From Limnohabitans radicicola (GTDB lineage: Bacteria; Pseudomonadota; Gammaproteobacteria; Burkholderiales; Burkholderiaceae_C): a stretch of DNA of 64,000 bases. Position 1 is the first letter of the stretch; every line of letters starts with the position of its first letter. Below, in pieces: positions 47,644 through 56,200 of the stretch. Location: positions 205,660 through 269,659 of the forward strand of contig NZ_JACYFT010000003.1 in the NCBI RefSeq assembly GCF_014837235.1. Direction: 5' to 3'. The notes under the pieces were generated by a model. The model was not told the origin of the DNA. It saw only the letters and a list, made by a program, of their open reading frames with translations, and made no database searches. The position numbers and the translations under genes were made by a program.

Positions 47644-49650
47644 TCAGATTTTAAGCAGACGTCGCGCCTGAGACACGACGGCTTCGGGGGTGATGTTGAA
47701 AAGCTTGTACAGCTCTTCGGCCGGACCAGAGGCACCAAAGCCCGTCATGCCCACAAAGCCGCCGTCCAGACCCAGATACACATCCCAGCCTTGACGTACT
47801 GCGGCTTCTATGCCGATGCGCACGCCTGTTTGCGGATCGCCCAGCACGCTCTGGCGGTAGGTGGCGTCTTGTTGGTCAAACAACTCCCAGCAAGGCATGG
47901 ATACCACAGCCGTGCCTACGCCTGCAGCTTCGAGCTGCTCGCGGGCTTGTACCGCCAGCAACACTTCAGAGCCAGTGGCCAGCAAGGTCACTTGGCGTGG
48001 TCCGCAGGCCGCTTCGTGCAAGACATACGCGCCTCGGCGTGTGAGGTTGTCGGTGGTGTGCGTGTGACGCACCAAGGGCAATGATTGGCGGGCGAACACC
48101 ATGCTCACAGGGCCGTTTTGGTGTGCCAATGCCAACTCCCAACACTCGGCCGCTTCCACTGCATCGGCTGGGCGCATGACCCACATATTGGGCATGGCGC
48201 GTAGCGAAGCAATGATTTCCACTGGCTGGTGTGTGGGGCCGTTGCGGCCAATGCCAATCGAATCGTGGCTGAACACAAACTTCACCGGCAGGCCCATGAG
48301 TGCGGCCATGCGCATGGCGGGGCGTTCGTAGTCGGCAAACGCGAGGTAGGTGACCGACAGCGGAATCACACCGCCGTGTGCGGCCATGCCGTTGGCCATG
48401 GAGCCCATCACATGCTCGCGCACGCCGCAGTGCACATACGAGCCTGTGCGGTTTTGTGTGTTGAATGCCGTCAAGCCGCGCTTGTGGCTGGTGGGCGCTT
48501 CGAGGTCAGCGCAGCCCACCATGCGCTCGGGCAACACGGGAGTGAGCAGGTCGTTGATTTCCGCCGAGATGAAGATGCCGCTGGGCGCGGGTGGTGCTTG
48601 CAAGGCTTTTTGTTTGTAGTCCAGCAGCACTTGTTGCCATTGCGCGGGCAGCTCGCCGCGCATCACGCGTTCAAACTCGGCGCGCTCGGCCGCGGGCAGG
48701 GCAGCCACGCGGGCTTGCCAAGCTTGATGTTCGGCTGCGCTGCGCTGACCAGCGGTGCGCCAGGCTTGTTGCACGTCCGCAGGAATTTCAAATGGGCCAT
48801 GCACCCAGCCCAGCATGTCGCGTGCGGCTTGGGCGTCTTCTTCAAACAAGCGACCGCTGTGGCCGCCGCGCTGGCCTTGCAAGCGTGCAATGCCTTTGGC
48901 AATCACGGTGCGGCATGCCAGCATGGAAGGGCGTGGGTCAAGCCGTGCAGCATCGAGTGCAGCAGACACGGCTTCAATGTCGTGGCCATCCAGCTCCACC
49001 ACATGCCAGCCCGCCACGCGGAAACGCTCGGCCACGCTTTCGCTGATGGACAGGTCGGTGCTGCCGTCGTCGGTGATTTGGTTGTCGTCCCACAGTAGCA
49101 CCAGCTTGCCCAATTGCAAGTGGCCCGCCAATGAAATCATTTCCTGGCCCACACCTTCTTGCAGGCAACCGTCGCCCACAAACGCGTAGGTGAAGTGGTT
49201 GATCAAGTCCTTGCCAAAGCGGGCGCTCAGATACGCCTCGGCCACCGCCATGCCAAACGCGTTGGCAATGCCCTGGCCCAGTGGGCCGGTGGTCACTTCG
49301 ATGCCGTTGGGTTGGTCATGCGGACGCTCGGGGTGCCCTTCGCAGACCGAGCCCAGCACGCGAAAGCGTTGCACTTCTTCAATCGGGAATGCGGGGTAGC
49401 CCGTCAGGTGCAGCAGCGCATACAAGAGCATAGAGCCATGCCCGTTGGACAGCACCACGCGGTCGCGGTCAAACCAACCGGCGTCTTGCGGGTGGAACTT
49501 GAGGTGGCGTGTGTAAAGCGCGGTGGCGATTTCTGCCATGCCCAGCGGCACGCCTTGGTGGCCTTCTTGGGCTTTGACGATGGCGTCAATCGAGAGAAAA
49601 CGGATGGCGTGGGCCAGGGCTTGTTGCGTATGGGGAGGCAGGGCACTCAT
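47644..49650 (-). CDS. transketolase
   Basis: 668-residue thiamine-diphosphate enzyme. GHPERP, VTTGPLGQGIANAFGMAVAE and GDGCLQEGVGQEMISLAGHL mark the first domain, GVREHVMGSMANGMAAHGG holds the catalytic glutamate, and SHDSIGIGRNGPTHQPVE ends the second domain. The loop where housekeeping transketolases carry the GSPNKxGTxxxHGAPLG pattern reads ARLQGQRGGHSGRLFEED here, so this is probably a catabolic paralogue. It lies behind the GcvA-like regulator on the same strand, in the cluster with the split transketolase. Confidence 0.9.
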   Translation of the reverse strand: MSALPPHTQQALAHAIRFLSIDAIVKAQEGHQGVPLGMAEIATALYTRHLKFHPQDAGWFDRDRVVLSNGHGSMLLYALLHLTGYPAFPIEEVQRFRVLGSVCEGHPERPHDQPNGIEVTTGPLGQGIANAFGMAVAEAYLSARFGKDLINHFTYAFVGDGCLQEGVGQEMISLAGHLQLGKLVLLWDDNQITDDGSTDLSISESVAERFRVAGWHVVELDGHDIEAVSAALDAARLDPRPSMLACRTVIAKGIARLQGQRGGHSGRLFEEDAQAARDMLGWVHGPFEIPADVQQAWRTAGQRSAAEHQAWQARVAALPAAERAEFERVMRGELPAQWQQVLLDYKQKALQAPPAPSGIFISAEINDLLTPVLPERMVGCADLEAPTSHKRGLTAFNTQNRTGSYVHCGVREHVMGSMANGMAAHGGVIPLSVTYLAFADYERPAMRMAALMGLPVKFVFSHDSIGIGRNGPTHQPVEIIASLRAMPNMWVMRPADAVEAAECWELALAHQNGPVSMVFARQSLPLVRHTHTTDNLTRRGAYVLHEAACGPRQVTLLATGSEVLLAVQAREQLEAAGVGTAVVSMPCWELFDQQDATYRQSVLGDPQTGVRIGIEAAVRQGWDVYLGLDGGFVGMTGFGASGPAEELYKLFNITPEAVVSQARRLLKI

Positions 49651-49719
49651 GAGTCGAGATTTTTGTGCTTCCCATGCATGAGCACAAGCGATCAATATTC
49701 AGGTTTAGATGAAAACCAT

Positions 49720-50604
49720 TCAACCTTTGCTGGGTTGGGCCTCTGCCCGCAGCCATTCCACAAAACTCTTCACCTCCTGTCGCGAGGCATGGCGAGCCGG
49801 ATAGACCAAGAAGTGGGCCTGGACTTCCACACTCAGGGATTCTTCAAAGACCGGCTGAAGTTTGCCTGTGGCGATCAGGGACTGTCCGATGCTCGAACTC
49901 TCCAGTGCCACGCCCAGCTTTTGTACCGCAGCATCCAGGCTCATCATGGCGCGGTCAAAGCGCAGTCCCATACGCTCAGGACGTAGGCCGTCTCCAAATC
50001 GGGTGAACCAGTCGGCCCATTGCACAACACTTACGCCTGACTGGATCAGCGGCACGCGCAACAGGTCTTGCGGAGTGTGCAGCGCGTGTGTGCGGATGAA
50101 TTCCGGGCTGGCCAGCGGCAGGATTTTTTCGGTGAACACGGGCTCCACCTCCAGATGGGGCCAGTTGGGCATGCCGTAGCGGATGTCAATGTCCATTTGC
50201 CCCAGCTGAAAGTCCGAATGCACATGCGAGGCCGACAGCACCAGCGAGATGTGAGGATGCTGCTCGGTGAAGCGGGCGATGCGCGGCATCAGCCACAGGC
50301 TGGCAAAGCTGGGGCTGCTGTGCACATACAAGGTGTCTTGCACACCGTGGCGCAGGTCTTCGGTCGCGGTGTTGATGGCGCCCAGTGCGCTGGCCACGCG
50401 CTGCAGGTATTGCTGGCCCGCCGGGGTCAGCTCAACACCTCGGGCTGAGCGCTCGAACAGGCGCACATTCAGCAGGCTTTCCAGCTTGGCCACCTGGTGG
50501 CTCACGGCCGAGGGGGTCAGGTGCAGTTCTTCGGCCGCCAACGAAAAACTCTTACGGCGGGCAATGGTTTCAAAGGCCTGCAGGGCGGCAAGAGGTGGGA
50601 TCAT
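49720..50604 (-). CDS. LysR-family regulator, GcvA-like
   Basis: 294-residue regulator. The winged-helix (about 6-65) has PLAALQAFETIARRKSFSLA and LTPSAVSHQVAKLESLL, the GcvA-type signature, followed by a two-lobe effector domain (about 90-290). It is divergent from the SDR-TRAP-transketolase operon and upstream of the full-length transketolase, so it probably controls both directions. Confidence 0.92.
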   Translation of the reverse strand: MIPPLAALQAFETIARRKSFSLAAEELHLTPSAVSHQVAKLESLLNVRLFERSARGVELTPAGQQYLQRVASALGAINTATEDLRHGVQDTLYVHSSPSFASLWLMPRIARFTEQHPHISLVLSASHVHSDFQLGQMDIDIRYGMPNWPHLEVEPVFTEKILPLASPEFIRTHALHTPQDLLRVPLIQSGVSVVQWADWFTRFGDGLRPERMGLRFDRAMMSLDAAVQKLGVALESSSIGQSLIATGKLQPVFEESLSVEVQAHFLVYPARHASRQEVKSFVEWLRAEAQPSKG

Positions 50605-50626
50605 GGCAGCTGAAAAAAATTGAATC

Positions 50627-50639
50627 GTTGCGTTGCAAC
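50627..50639. promoter_or_regulatory. possible LysR operator
   Basis: GTTGC-GTT-GCAAC, a short palindrome in the 143-base region between the GcvA-like regulator and the SDR gene. LysR proteins bind such dyads; this one is short and the call is tentative. Confidence 0.35.
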
Positions 50640-50747
50640 ATGAATGAAATTAAACCACTGGTGAGTTTATATCGTTTGTCTTCAAGCCGGGGCTTGACCA
50701 AAATCGCGCCACTCACTTCAACGCAGACACACAACAAGGAGACCTGC

Positions 50748-51497
50748 ATGTTGCTCAAAGACAAAGTGGCCGTGATCACCGGTGGCGCTGGCCAAAATGG
50801 CTTGGGCTTTGCCACTGCCCGCATGATGGCCGAACAAGGCGCCCGCGTCGTGATCCTTGACTTGGCCGTGGCGGACCCACAAGCCGCTGCTGCTCGCCTG
50901 GGTGCGCAGCACCTGGGTCTGGTGGCCGATGTGACCGACAAGGCTTCTTGCGAAGCCGCTGCTGCCCAGATCAAGGCCGCCATGGGCCGCATTGACATCC
51001 TGGTCAACAACGCGGGCATCACCCAACCTGTGAAGTTCCTCGACATCACCGGCAGCGATTACGACCGCATTCTGGACGTGAGCCTGCGCGGCACGCTGTA
51101 CGCATCGCAAGCCGTGCTGCCGACCATGATCGCGCAAAACAGCGGCTCGATCGTGTGCATTTCGTCGGTGTCGGCACAACGCGGTGGCGGCATTCTGGGC
51201 GGCCCGCATTATTCGGCCGCCAAGGCGGGTGTGCTGGGCTTGGCCCGTGCTATGGCGCGCGAATACGGCGGCAACAACATCCGCGTCAACTGTGTCACGC
51301 CCGGCCTGATCGCCACCGACATCAACAAGGGCAAGATCCCCGATGACAAGCGTCAGGCCATTTTGGATGGCATTCCGCTCGGTCATATTGGTGAGCCCAA
51401 CGACGTGGCCGGTTGCGTGGTGTTCCTGGCCAGCGACCTGTCTAAGTACTGCACCGGCATCACGCTCGACGTGAACGGTGGCATGCTGATCCACTGA
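50748..51497 (+). CDS. SDR-family oxidoreductase
   Basis: 249-residue classical short-chain dehydrogenase. Cofactor motif TGGAGQNGLG, NNAG in ILVNNAGITQ, catalytic SSVSAQRGGG and YSAAKAG (Ser-Tyr-Lys) and a C-terminal DVNGG. Asp at the end of the second strand (VILDLA) suggests NAD. AAGGAG precedes the ATG. It is the first gene of the operon with the TRAP and split transketolase genes, so it probably oxidises or reduces the imported polyol or ketose. Confidence 0.92.
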   Translation: MLLKDKVAVITGGAGQNGLGFATARMMAEQGARVVILDLAVADPQAAAARLGAQHLGLVADVTDKASCEAAAAQIKAAMGRIDILVNNAGITQPVKFLDITGSDYDRILDVSLRGTLYASQAVLPTMIAQNSGSIVCISSVSAQRGGGILGGPHYSAAKAGVLGLARAMAREYGGNNIRVNCVTPGLIATDINKGKIPDDKRQAILDGIPLGHIGEPNDVAGCVVFLASDLSKYCTGITLDVNGGMLIH

Positions 51498-51541
51498 TTT
51501 CCCGGCAGTTCTTCCCTCAATCACAACACTGGAGACAAACC

Positions 51542-52525
51542 ATGAAAAACATTTCCCTGATCCGCCGCACCGTGCTGGCTTCGGCCCTGTTGGCCGCCTC
51601 GGGCCTGGCCGCTGCCCAGACTGTCAAGCTCACCATGGCCCACGGCAACCCGCCCGACAACCCACGCCATGTGGCTGCAGTGAAGTTCGCTGACACCGTC
51701 AAGGCCAAGACAAATGGCCGCATTGAAATCCAGGTGGCTCACTCTGCCCAGCTGGGTGACGACGCTGCCATGGTGACCGCACTGCGTTCGGGCACGCTGG
51801 ACTTCTCGGCCAACAGCCAGGGGGCCATCTCGAGCGTGGTGCCCGAGTTCGCTGCGCTGGGCATGCCCTTCCTGTTTGCCGACGTGCAAAAGGCCTGGAG
51901 CGTGATGGACGGCGCCATTGGCAAAGAGTTGGCCGACAAGGCCGCCGCCAAAGGCATGGTGCTGTTGGGCTTGTGGGACAACGGCATTCGCCAGATGTCC
52001 AACAGCAAGCGCGCCATCAAGTCGCCTGCCGACATGAAGGGCCTGAAGATGCGTACCCCTCCGGACGCCGTGACGGTGGACATCATGCAGGCCATGGGCG
52101 CCGACGCGCAGCAGATCAAATTCTCCGAGCTGTATGTGGCGCTGCAGCAGGGCGTGGTCGATGGTCAGGAAAACCCCTTGACCAACATCGCCTCGGCCAA
52201 GTTGTACGAAGTGCAGAAGTACATCTCGCTGTCGGGCCACAAGTACGAGTCCACCCCATTCCTGATGAGCAAGCGCAGCTGGGACCGCATGACCCCGGCT
52301 GACCAGAAAGTGGTCAGCGAGGCCGCGCTGGAAGCCACCACGCTGCAGCGTCGTCTGAACAAGGAAGTTGATGACAAGCTGGTGGCCGAGCTCAAGGGCA
52401 AAGGCGTGCTGATCGACACCGTGGACCGCAAGGCCTTCATGGACGCATCGGCTTCGGTCTACACCAAGTGGACCTCTGGCCCGATCGGTGACTTCGTCAA
52501 GCGCGTGCAGCAAGCCGCGCGCTGA
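51542..52525 (+). CDS. TRAP transporter solute-binding protein (DctP family)
   Basis: 327-residue periplasmic binding protein. A signal peptide (ending GLAAAQ near residue 27) precedes KLTMAHGNPPDNPRHVAA; the conserved KMRTPPDAV segment holds the arginine that binds the ligand carboxylate, and GVVDGQENPLTNI follows. Members bind organic acids, sugar acids and amino acids. It starts 44 bases after the SDR and is followed by a hairpin before dctQ. Confidence 0.92.
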   Translation: MKNISLIRRTVLASALLAASGLAAAQTVKLTMAHGNPPDNPRHVAAVKFADTVKAKTNGRIEIQVAHSAQLGDDAAMVTALRSGTLDFSANSQGAISSVVPEFAALGMPFLFADVQKAWSVMDGAIGKELADKAAAKGMVLLGLWDNGIRQMSNSKRAIKSPADMKGLKMRTPPDAVTVDIMQAMGADAQQIKFSELYVALQQGVVDGQENPLTNIASAKLYEVQKYISLSGHKYESTPFLMSKRSWDRMTPADQKVVSEAALEATTLQRRLNKEVDDKLVAELKGKGVLIDTVDRKAFMDASASVYTKWTSGPIGDFVKRVQQAAR

Positions 52526-52541
52526 TCCTTTCCTTTAACCT

Positions 52542-52564
52542 GGACCCGCCTGTCTGGCGGGTCC
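52542..52564 (+). other. intercistronic hairpin between dctP and dctQ
   Basis: GGACCCGCC and GGCGGGTCC around TGTCT, with no T run. It may stabilise the dctP transcript and give more binding protein than membrane components. Confidence 0.55.
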
Positions 52565-52577
52565 CCAAGGTGTTCTC

Positions 52578-53078
52578 ATGAATCCTCTTTTCAAAGCGGT
52601 GGACACGGTCATCGGCTGGTGGTGCCATGCCGTGCTGTATGTGACGCTGTCGGTAGTGTTCGTCATCCTGAGTGTAAACGTGTGTCTGCGCTACGCTGCC
52701 GGCACCAGCCTGTCGTGGGCGTCCGAGCTGCCCGAGTTGATGTTTCCCTGGATGATCATGTCCGGGGTGGTTATTGCCGCGCAGCATGGCTCACACATTG
52801 CGGTGGTCATCCTCACGCAGAAACTGGGCGCCTCGCGCCGCTGGGTGCTGACCGCAGCTTCGCTCGTGGTGGCTGGCCTTTATCTGGGTCTGGCTTGGGC
52901 CGCGTGGCCCGTCTTTGAAATTGCGGCCGACGAGCGTACGCCCATCATGCAGGTCCCCGGCTCGGTCAGTGTGGGTTGTCTGCTGCTGGGCTTCGTGATG
53001 CTGGCCATCGTGACGCTGCTGCGTTTGCCACAGGTTTGGCGCGGTGAAGAACACAACGAGATCGGAGTTGACGCATGA
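52578..53078 (+). CDS. TRAP transporter small permease (DctQ family)
   Basis: 166-residue protein with four membrane helices and the DctQ marks LSVNVCLRYAAGTSLSWASE and WAFELMFPWMI-like region (SELPELMFPWMIMSG). Docks the large permease to the binding protein. Its stop overlaps the dctM ATG. Confidence 0.9.
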   Translation: MNPLFKAVDTVIGWWCHAVLYVTLSVVFVILSVNVCLRYAAGTSLSWASELPELMFPWMIMSGVVIAAQHGSHIAVVILTQKLGASRRWVLTAASLVVAGLYLGLAWAAWPVFEIAADERTPIMQVPGSVSVGCLLLGFVMLAIVTLLRLPQVWRGEEHNEIGVDA

Positions 53079-54334
53079 CCACCCTCATCATTGGTTTGTT
53101 CATCTTGGCCGCGCTGGCCTCGGTGCCGATTGCTCACGCGCTGGTGCTGGCTGCGGTCGGTGGCCTGCTCATCATCGACCGCGTGCCGGTGCACTTGGCG
53201 GTGGAGCAGATGATCACGCAGACGCAAAGCTTTCCGCTGATCGCTATTCCCTTTTTCATGATGACCGGTGCGTTGATGGTCAGCGGCCGACTCGGTCAAA
53301 GTCTGGTCAATTTGTTGACCATGATGATTGGCCGTGTGCACGGCGGCCCCGCCCAGGTGGGGGTGCTCTCGTCCACCATTTTTGGCGGCGTGTCGGGTTC
53401 GGCCGTGGCCGATGCCTCGGCGATTGGCTCCATGCTGATCCCCTGGTTGAAGAAGCTGGGCTACCCCGCGCCGTTTGCCGCAGGCACGCTGGCTGCTGCG
53501 GCCACCATCGACATCCTGATTCCGCCCTCCATCCCGATGATCGTGTACGCCTTGGTCTCGGGTGCGTCGATCGGTGCCTTGTTTGTGGCCGGCATCCTGC
53601 CGGGCCTCTTGATGTGCGGTGGCTTCATGCTGGTGTGTTACGTGCAGGGCCGTCGCCGCAATTTCCCGCGCGACACCACGCCTTTCCACTGGGGCGAGTT
53701 TGGCCACCAGCTGCTGCACGCTGGCCCTGCGCTGGCCATGCCGGTGCTGATCATCATCTTCCTGCGCTTTGGCATCGCCACGCCCACCGAGGTGAGCGTC
53801 ATGTCCACGCTGTACGCGTTGGTTGTCTCGGGCGTGGTCTACCGCGATCTGAATCTGGCCAAGCTCAAGCATGCGGCCGTCGAGGCTGGCGTGTCCACGG
53901 GTGTGGTACTGCTGATCATCATGGCCTCCAGCGTGGTGGGCTGGATCGTGACCTATGAACAGCTGCCTGCCGCCTTCACCCAGTACGCCAAGGAAACGCT
54001 GCAGCAACCCTGGCTGATCATCCTGGCCATGAACCTGATCATGCTGGCCGTGGCCATGTTCATCGACCTGCCCGCCGCCGTGTTGCTGCTCACACCGATG
54101 TTTGTTCCGCTGGCTTCGGCTGTGGGCATGGACACCATCCAGCTGGGCATCATGATGATCGTGAACCTGTCTATTGGCCTCTACCACCCGCCGATTGGCA
54201 CCACCCTGTTCATCACCAGCTCGATTGCCAAGGTGCGCATCGGTGACGTGGTGAAAGAGCTGATTCCTTTCTATGCCGTCGCCATCGCACTGTTGCTGGG
54301 CTTTGCCTACCTGCCGTGGCTGACCCTGCGTTGA
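53075..54334 (+). CDS. TRAP transporter large permease (DctM family)
   Basis: 419-residue transport subunit with about twelve membrane helices. FPLIAIPFFMMTGALM, SSTIFGGVSGSAVADASAIG and IPPSIPMIVYALVSGASIG are the family's gate and sodium-site motifs, and the C-terminal half repeats the pattern with YHPPIGTTLFITSSIAKV. It completes the dctPQM transporter and begins within the dctQ stop (ATGA). Confidence 0.94.
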   Translation: MTTLIIGLFILAALASVPIAHALVLAAVGGLLIIDRVPVHLAVEQMITQTQSFPLIAIPFFMMTGALMVSGRLGQSLVNLLTMMIGRVHGGPAQVGVLSSTIFGGVSGSAVADASAIGSMLIPWLKKLGYPAPFAAGTLAAAATIDILIPPSIPMIVYALVSGASIGALFVAGILPGLLMCGGFMLVCYVQGRRRNFPRDTTPFHWGEFGHQLLHAGPALAMPVLIIIFLRFGIATPTEVSVMSTLYALVVSGVVYRDLNLAKLKHAAVEAGVSTGVVLLIIMASSVVGWIVTYEQLPAAFTQYAKETLQQPWLIILAMNLIMLAVAMFIDLPAAVLLLTPMFVPLASAVGMDTIQLGIMMIVNLSIGLYHPPIGTTLFITSSIAKVRIGDVVKELIPFYAVAIALLLGFAYLPWLTLR

Positions 54335-54356
54335 ACCCTTACGGAAGAACACACCG

Positions 54357-55199
54357 ATGAGTACCCTTCAGGAAATTGCCAGCTGCGCCTGGCGCATCCG
54401 CCGCTACGCGGTGCGCATGGGCGAAGTACAGGGCCAGGGCTATGTGGGCCAGGCGCTGGGTTATGCCGACGTGCTGGCCGTGGCCTACGGCCATGCCATG
54501 AACTTCAAGCCCGAGGACCCCGAGTGGGAGGGCCGTGACCGCTTCCTGCTTTCGCACGGGCACTACGCGATCGCGCACTATGCCGCCATGATCGAGGCCG
54601 GGATCATTCCCGAGTCCGAGCTGGAAACCTATGGCAGCGACGACAGCCGCCTGCCCATGTCGGGCATGGCCACCTACACGCCGGGCATGGAAATCTCGGG
54701 TGGCTCGCTCGGACAGGGCTTGCCGATTGCCGTGGGCATCGCGCTCGGTCTGCGGCATCAGAAAAACCCGGCTTTTGTCTACAACTCCATGTCCGACGGC
54801 GAGCTCGACGAAGGCTCGGTGTGGGAAGCGGCCATGTCGGCCGCGCACCACGGGCTGGGCAACCTGATCTGCATGGTCGACATCAACAACCAGCAGGCCG
54901 ACGGCCCATCCAGCAAGGTGCTGGGTTTTGAGCCCTTGGCCGACAAGTGGGCTTCTTTTGGCTGGCATGTGCAGCGCGTGGATGGCAACCACTTGCCCGC
55001 CGTGCTGCGTGCATTTGACACCGCCCGCAGCCTGACCGATGCCAAGCCCCGGGTGATCCTGTGCGACACGCTGATGGGTAAGGGCGTGCCCTTTCTGGAA
55101 GCCCGCGAGAAGAACCACTTCATCCGCGTCGATCCACCCGAGTGGCAGCAGGCGCTGGCCATCCTGGACGAAAACGCACCCGAGGGAGCCCAAGCATGA
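54357..55199 (+). CDS. transketolase, N-terminal subunit
   Basis: 280-residue thiamine-diphosphate pyrophosphate domain. GMEISGGSLGQGLPIAVGIA, MSDGELDEGSVWEAAM and VDINNQQADGPSSKVLG (the magnesium site) correspond to the first domain of ordinary transketolase. Two-subunit transketolases are known in archaea, in apulose-phosphate transketolases and in other sugar pathways. Its stop overlaps the ATG of the C-terminal subunit. Confidence 0.9.
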   Translation: MSTLQEIASCAWRIRRYAVRMGEVQGQGYVGQALGYADVLAVAYGHAMNFKPEDPEWEGRDRFLLSHGHYAIAHYAAMIEAGIIPESELETYGSDDSRLPMSGMATYTPGMEISGGSLGQGLPIAVGIALGLRHQKNPAFVYNSMSDGELDEGSVWEAAMSAAHHGLGNLICMVDINNQQADGPSSKVLGFEPLADKWASFGWHVQRVDGNHLPAVLRAFDTARSLTDAKPRVILCDTLMGKGVPFLEAREKNHFIRVDPPEWQQALAILDENAPEGAQA

Positions 55200-56200
55200 A
55201 CACTGTTGCCCAGAAGAAACCCCGGCTGACCACCTCGGCCATGATCGCCTCGATCGCGAGCGAAGGCCAGCGTGTGCAGGCTGCGCCCTTTGGCAAAGCA
55301 TTGGTTGAATACGCCGACAGCCACCCCGAAGTGGTGGGTATGACGGCGGATCTGGCCAAGTACACCGACCTGCACCTGTTCGCCCAGGCCTATCCCGAGC
55401 GCTTTTTCCAGATGGGCATGGCCGAGCAGCTGCTCATGGGCGCTGCGGGTGGCATGGCCAAGACCGGTCTGGTGCCATTCGCTACGACCTACGCCGTGTT
55501 CGGCACGCGCCGCGCTTATGACTTCATCCACCAGGTGATCGCCGAAGAAAACTTGAACGTGAAAATTTGCTGCGCCTTGCCGGGCCTGACCACCGGCTAT
55601 GGCCCCAGCCACCAGGCCACCGAAGACTTGGCCATGATGCGGGCCATTCCCGGCCTGACGATCGTGGACCCTTGCGATGCGCTCGATATCGAGCAGGCCG
55701 TGCCGCAAATTGCCGAGCACAAAGGGCCGGTGTACATGCGCCTCTTGCGTGGCAATGTGCCGCTGGTGCTGGACGAATACAACTACACCTTTGAATTGGG
55801 CAAGGCCAAGATGCTGCGCGAAGGCGGTGATGTGCTGGTGATCTCCAGCGGCTTCATGACCATGCGCACGCTCGAAGTGGTCAAACAGCTGGAAGCCGAC
55901 AAAGTCCATGTGGCGGTGCTGCATTGCCCGACCATCAAGCCGCTGGACGAAGCGACCATCCTGGCTGAAGTGCGCAAGCCGGGTCGATTGGTCGTTGTGG
56001 CTGAAAACCATTCCATCGTGGGTGGCTTGGGCGAGGCGGTGGCTAGCTTGCTGATGCGCGAAGGTGTGCTCCCTGCAAAGTTCCGCATGTTGGCGCTGCC
56101 CGATGCCTTCCTGGACGCGGGCGCTTTGCCCACGCTGCACGACCGCTACGGCATCTCGGCTGAAAAGATGAACAGCCGCATCAAGGCCTGGCTGGCCTGA
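55196..56200 (+). CDS. transketolase, C-terminal subunit
   Basis: 334-residue pyrimidine-binding and C-terminal domains. The catalytic glutamate lies in FFQMGMAEQLLMGAAGGMA, the substrate face in PGLTTGYGPSHQATEDLAMM, and the third domain starts at DVLVISSGFMTMRTLEV. ATG at 55196 (MNTVAQKKPRL) overlaps the previous stop (ATGA), so the two subunits are coupled. Its 3' end overlaps the convergent LysR gene by 20 bases. Confidence 0.9.
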   Translation: MNTVAQKKPRLTTSAMIASIASEGQRVQAAPFGKALVEYADSHPEVVGMTADLAKYTDLHLFAQAYPERFFQMGMAEQLLMGAAGGMAKTGLVPFATTYAVFGTRRAYDFIHQVIAEENLNVKICCALPGLTTGYGPSHQATEDLAMMRAIPGLTIVDPCDALDIEQAVPQIAEHKGPVYMRLLRGNVPLVLDEYNYTFELGKAKMLREGGDVLVISSGFMTMRTLEVVKQLEADKVHVAVLHCPTIKPLDEATILAEVRKPGRLVVVAENHSIVGGLGEAVASLLMREGVLPAKFRMLALPDAFLDAGALPTLHDRYGISAEKMNSRIKAWLA

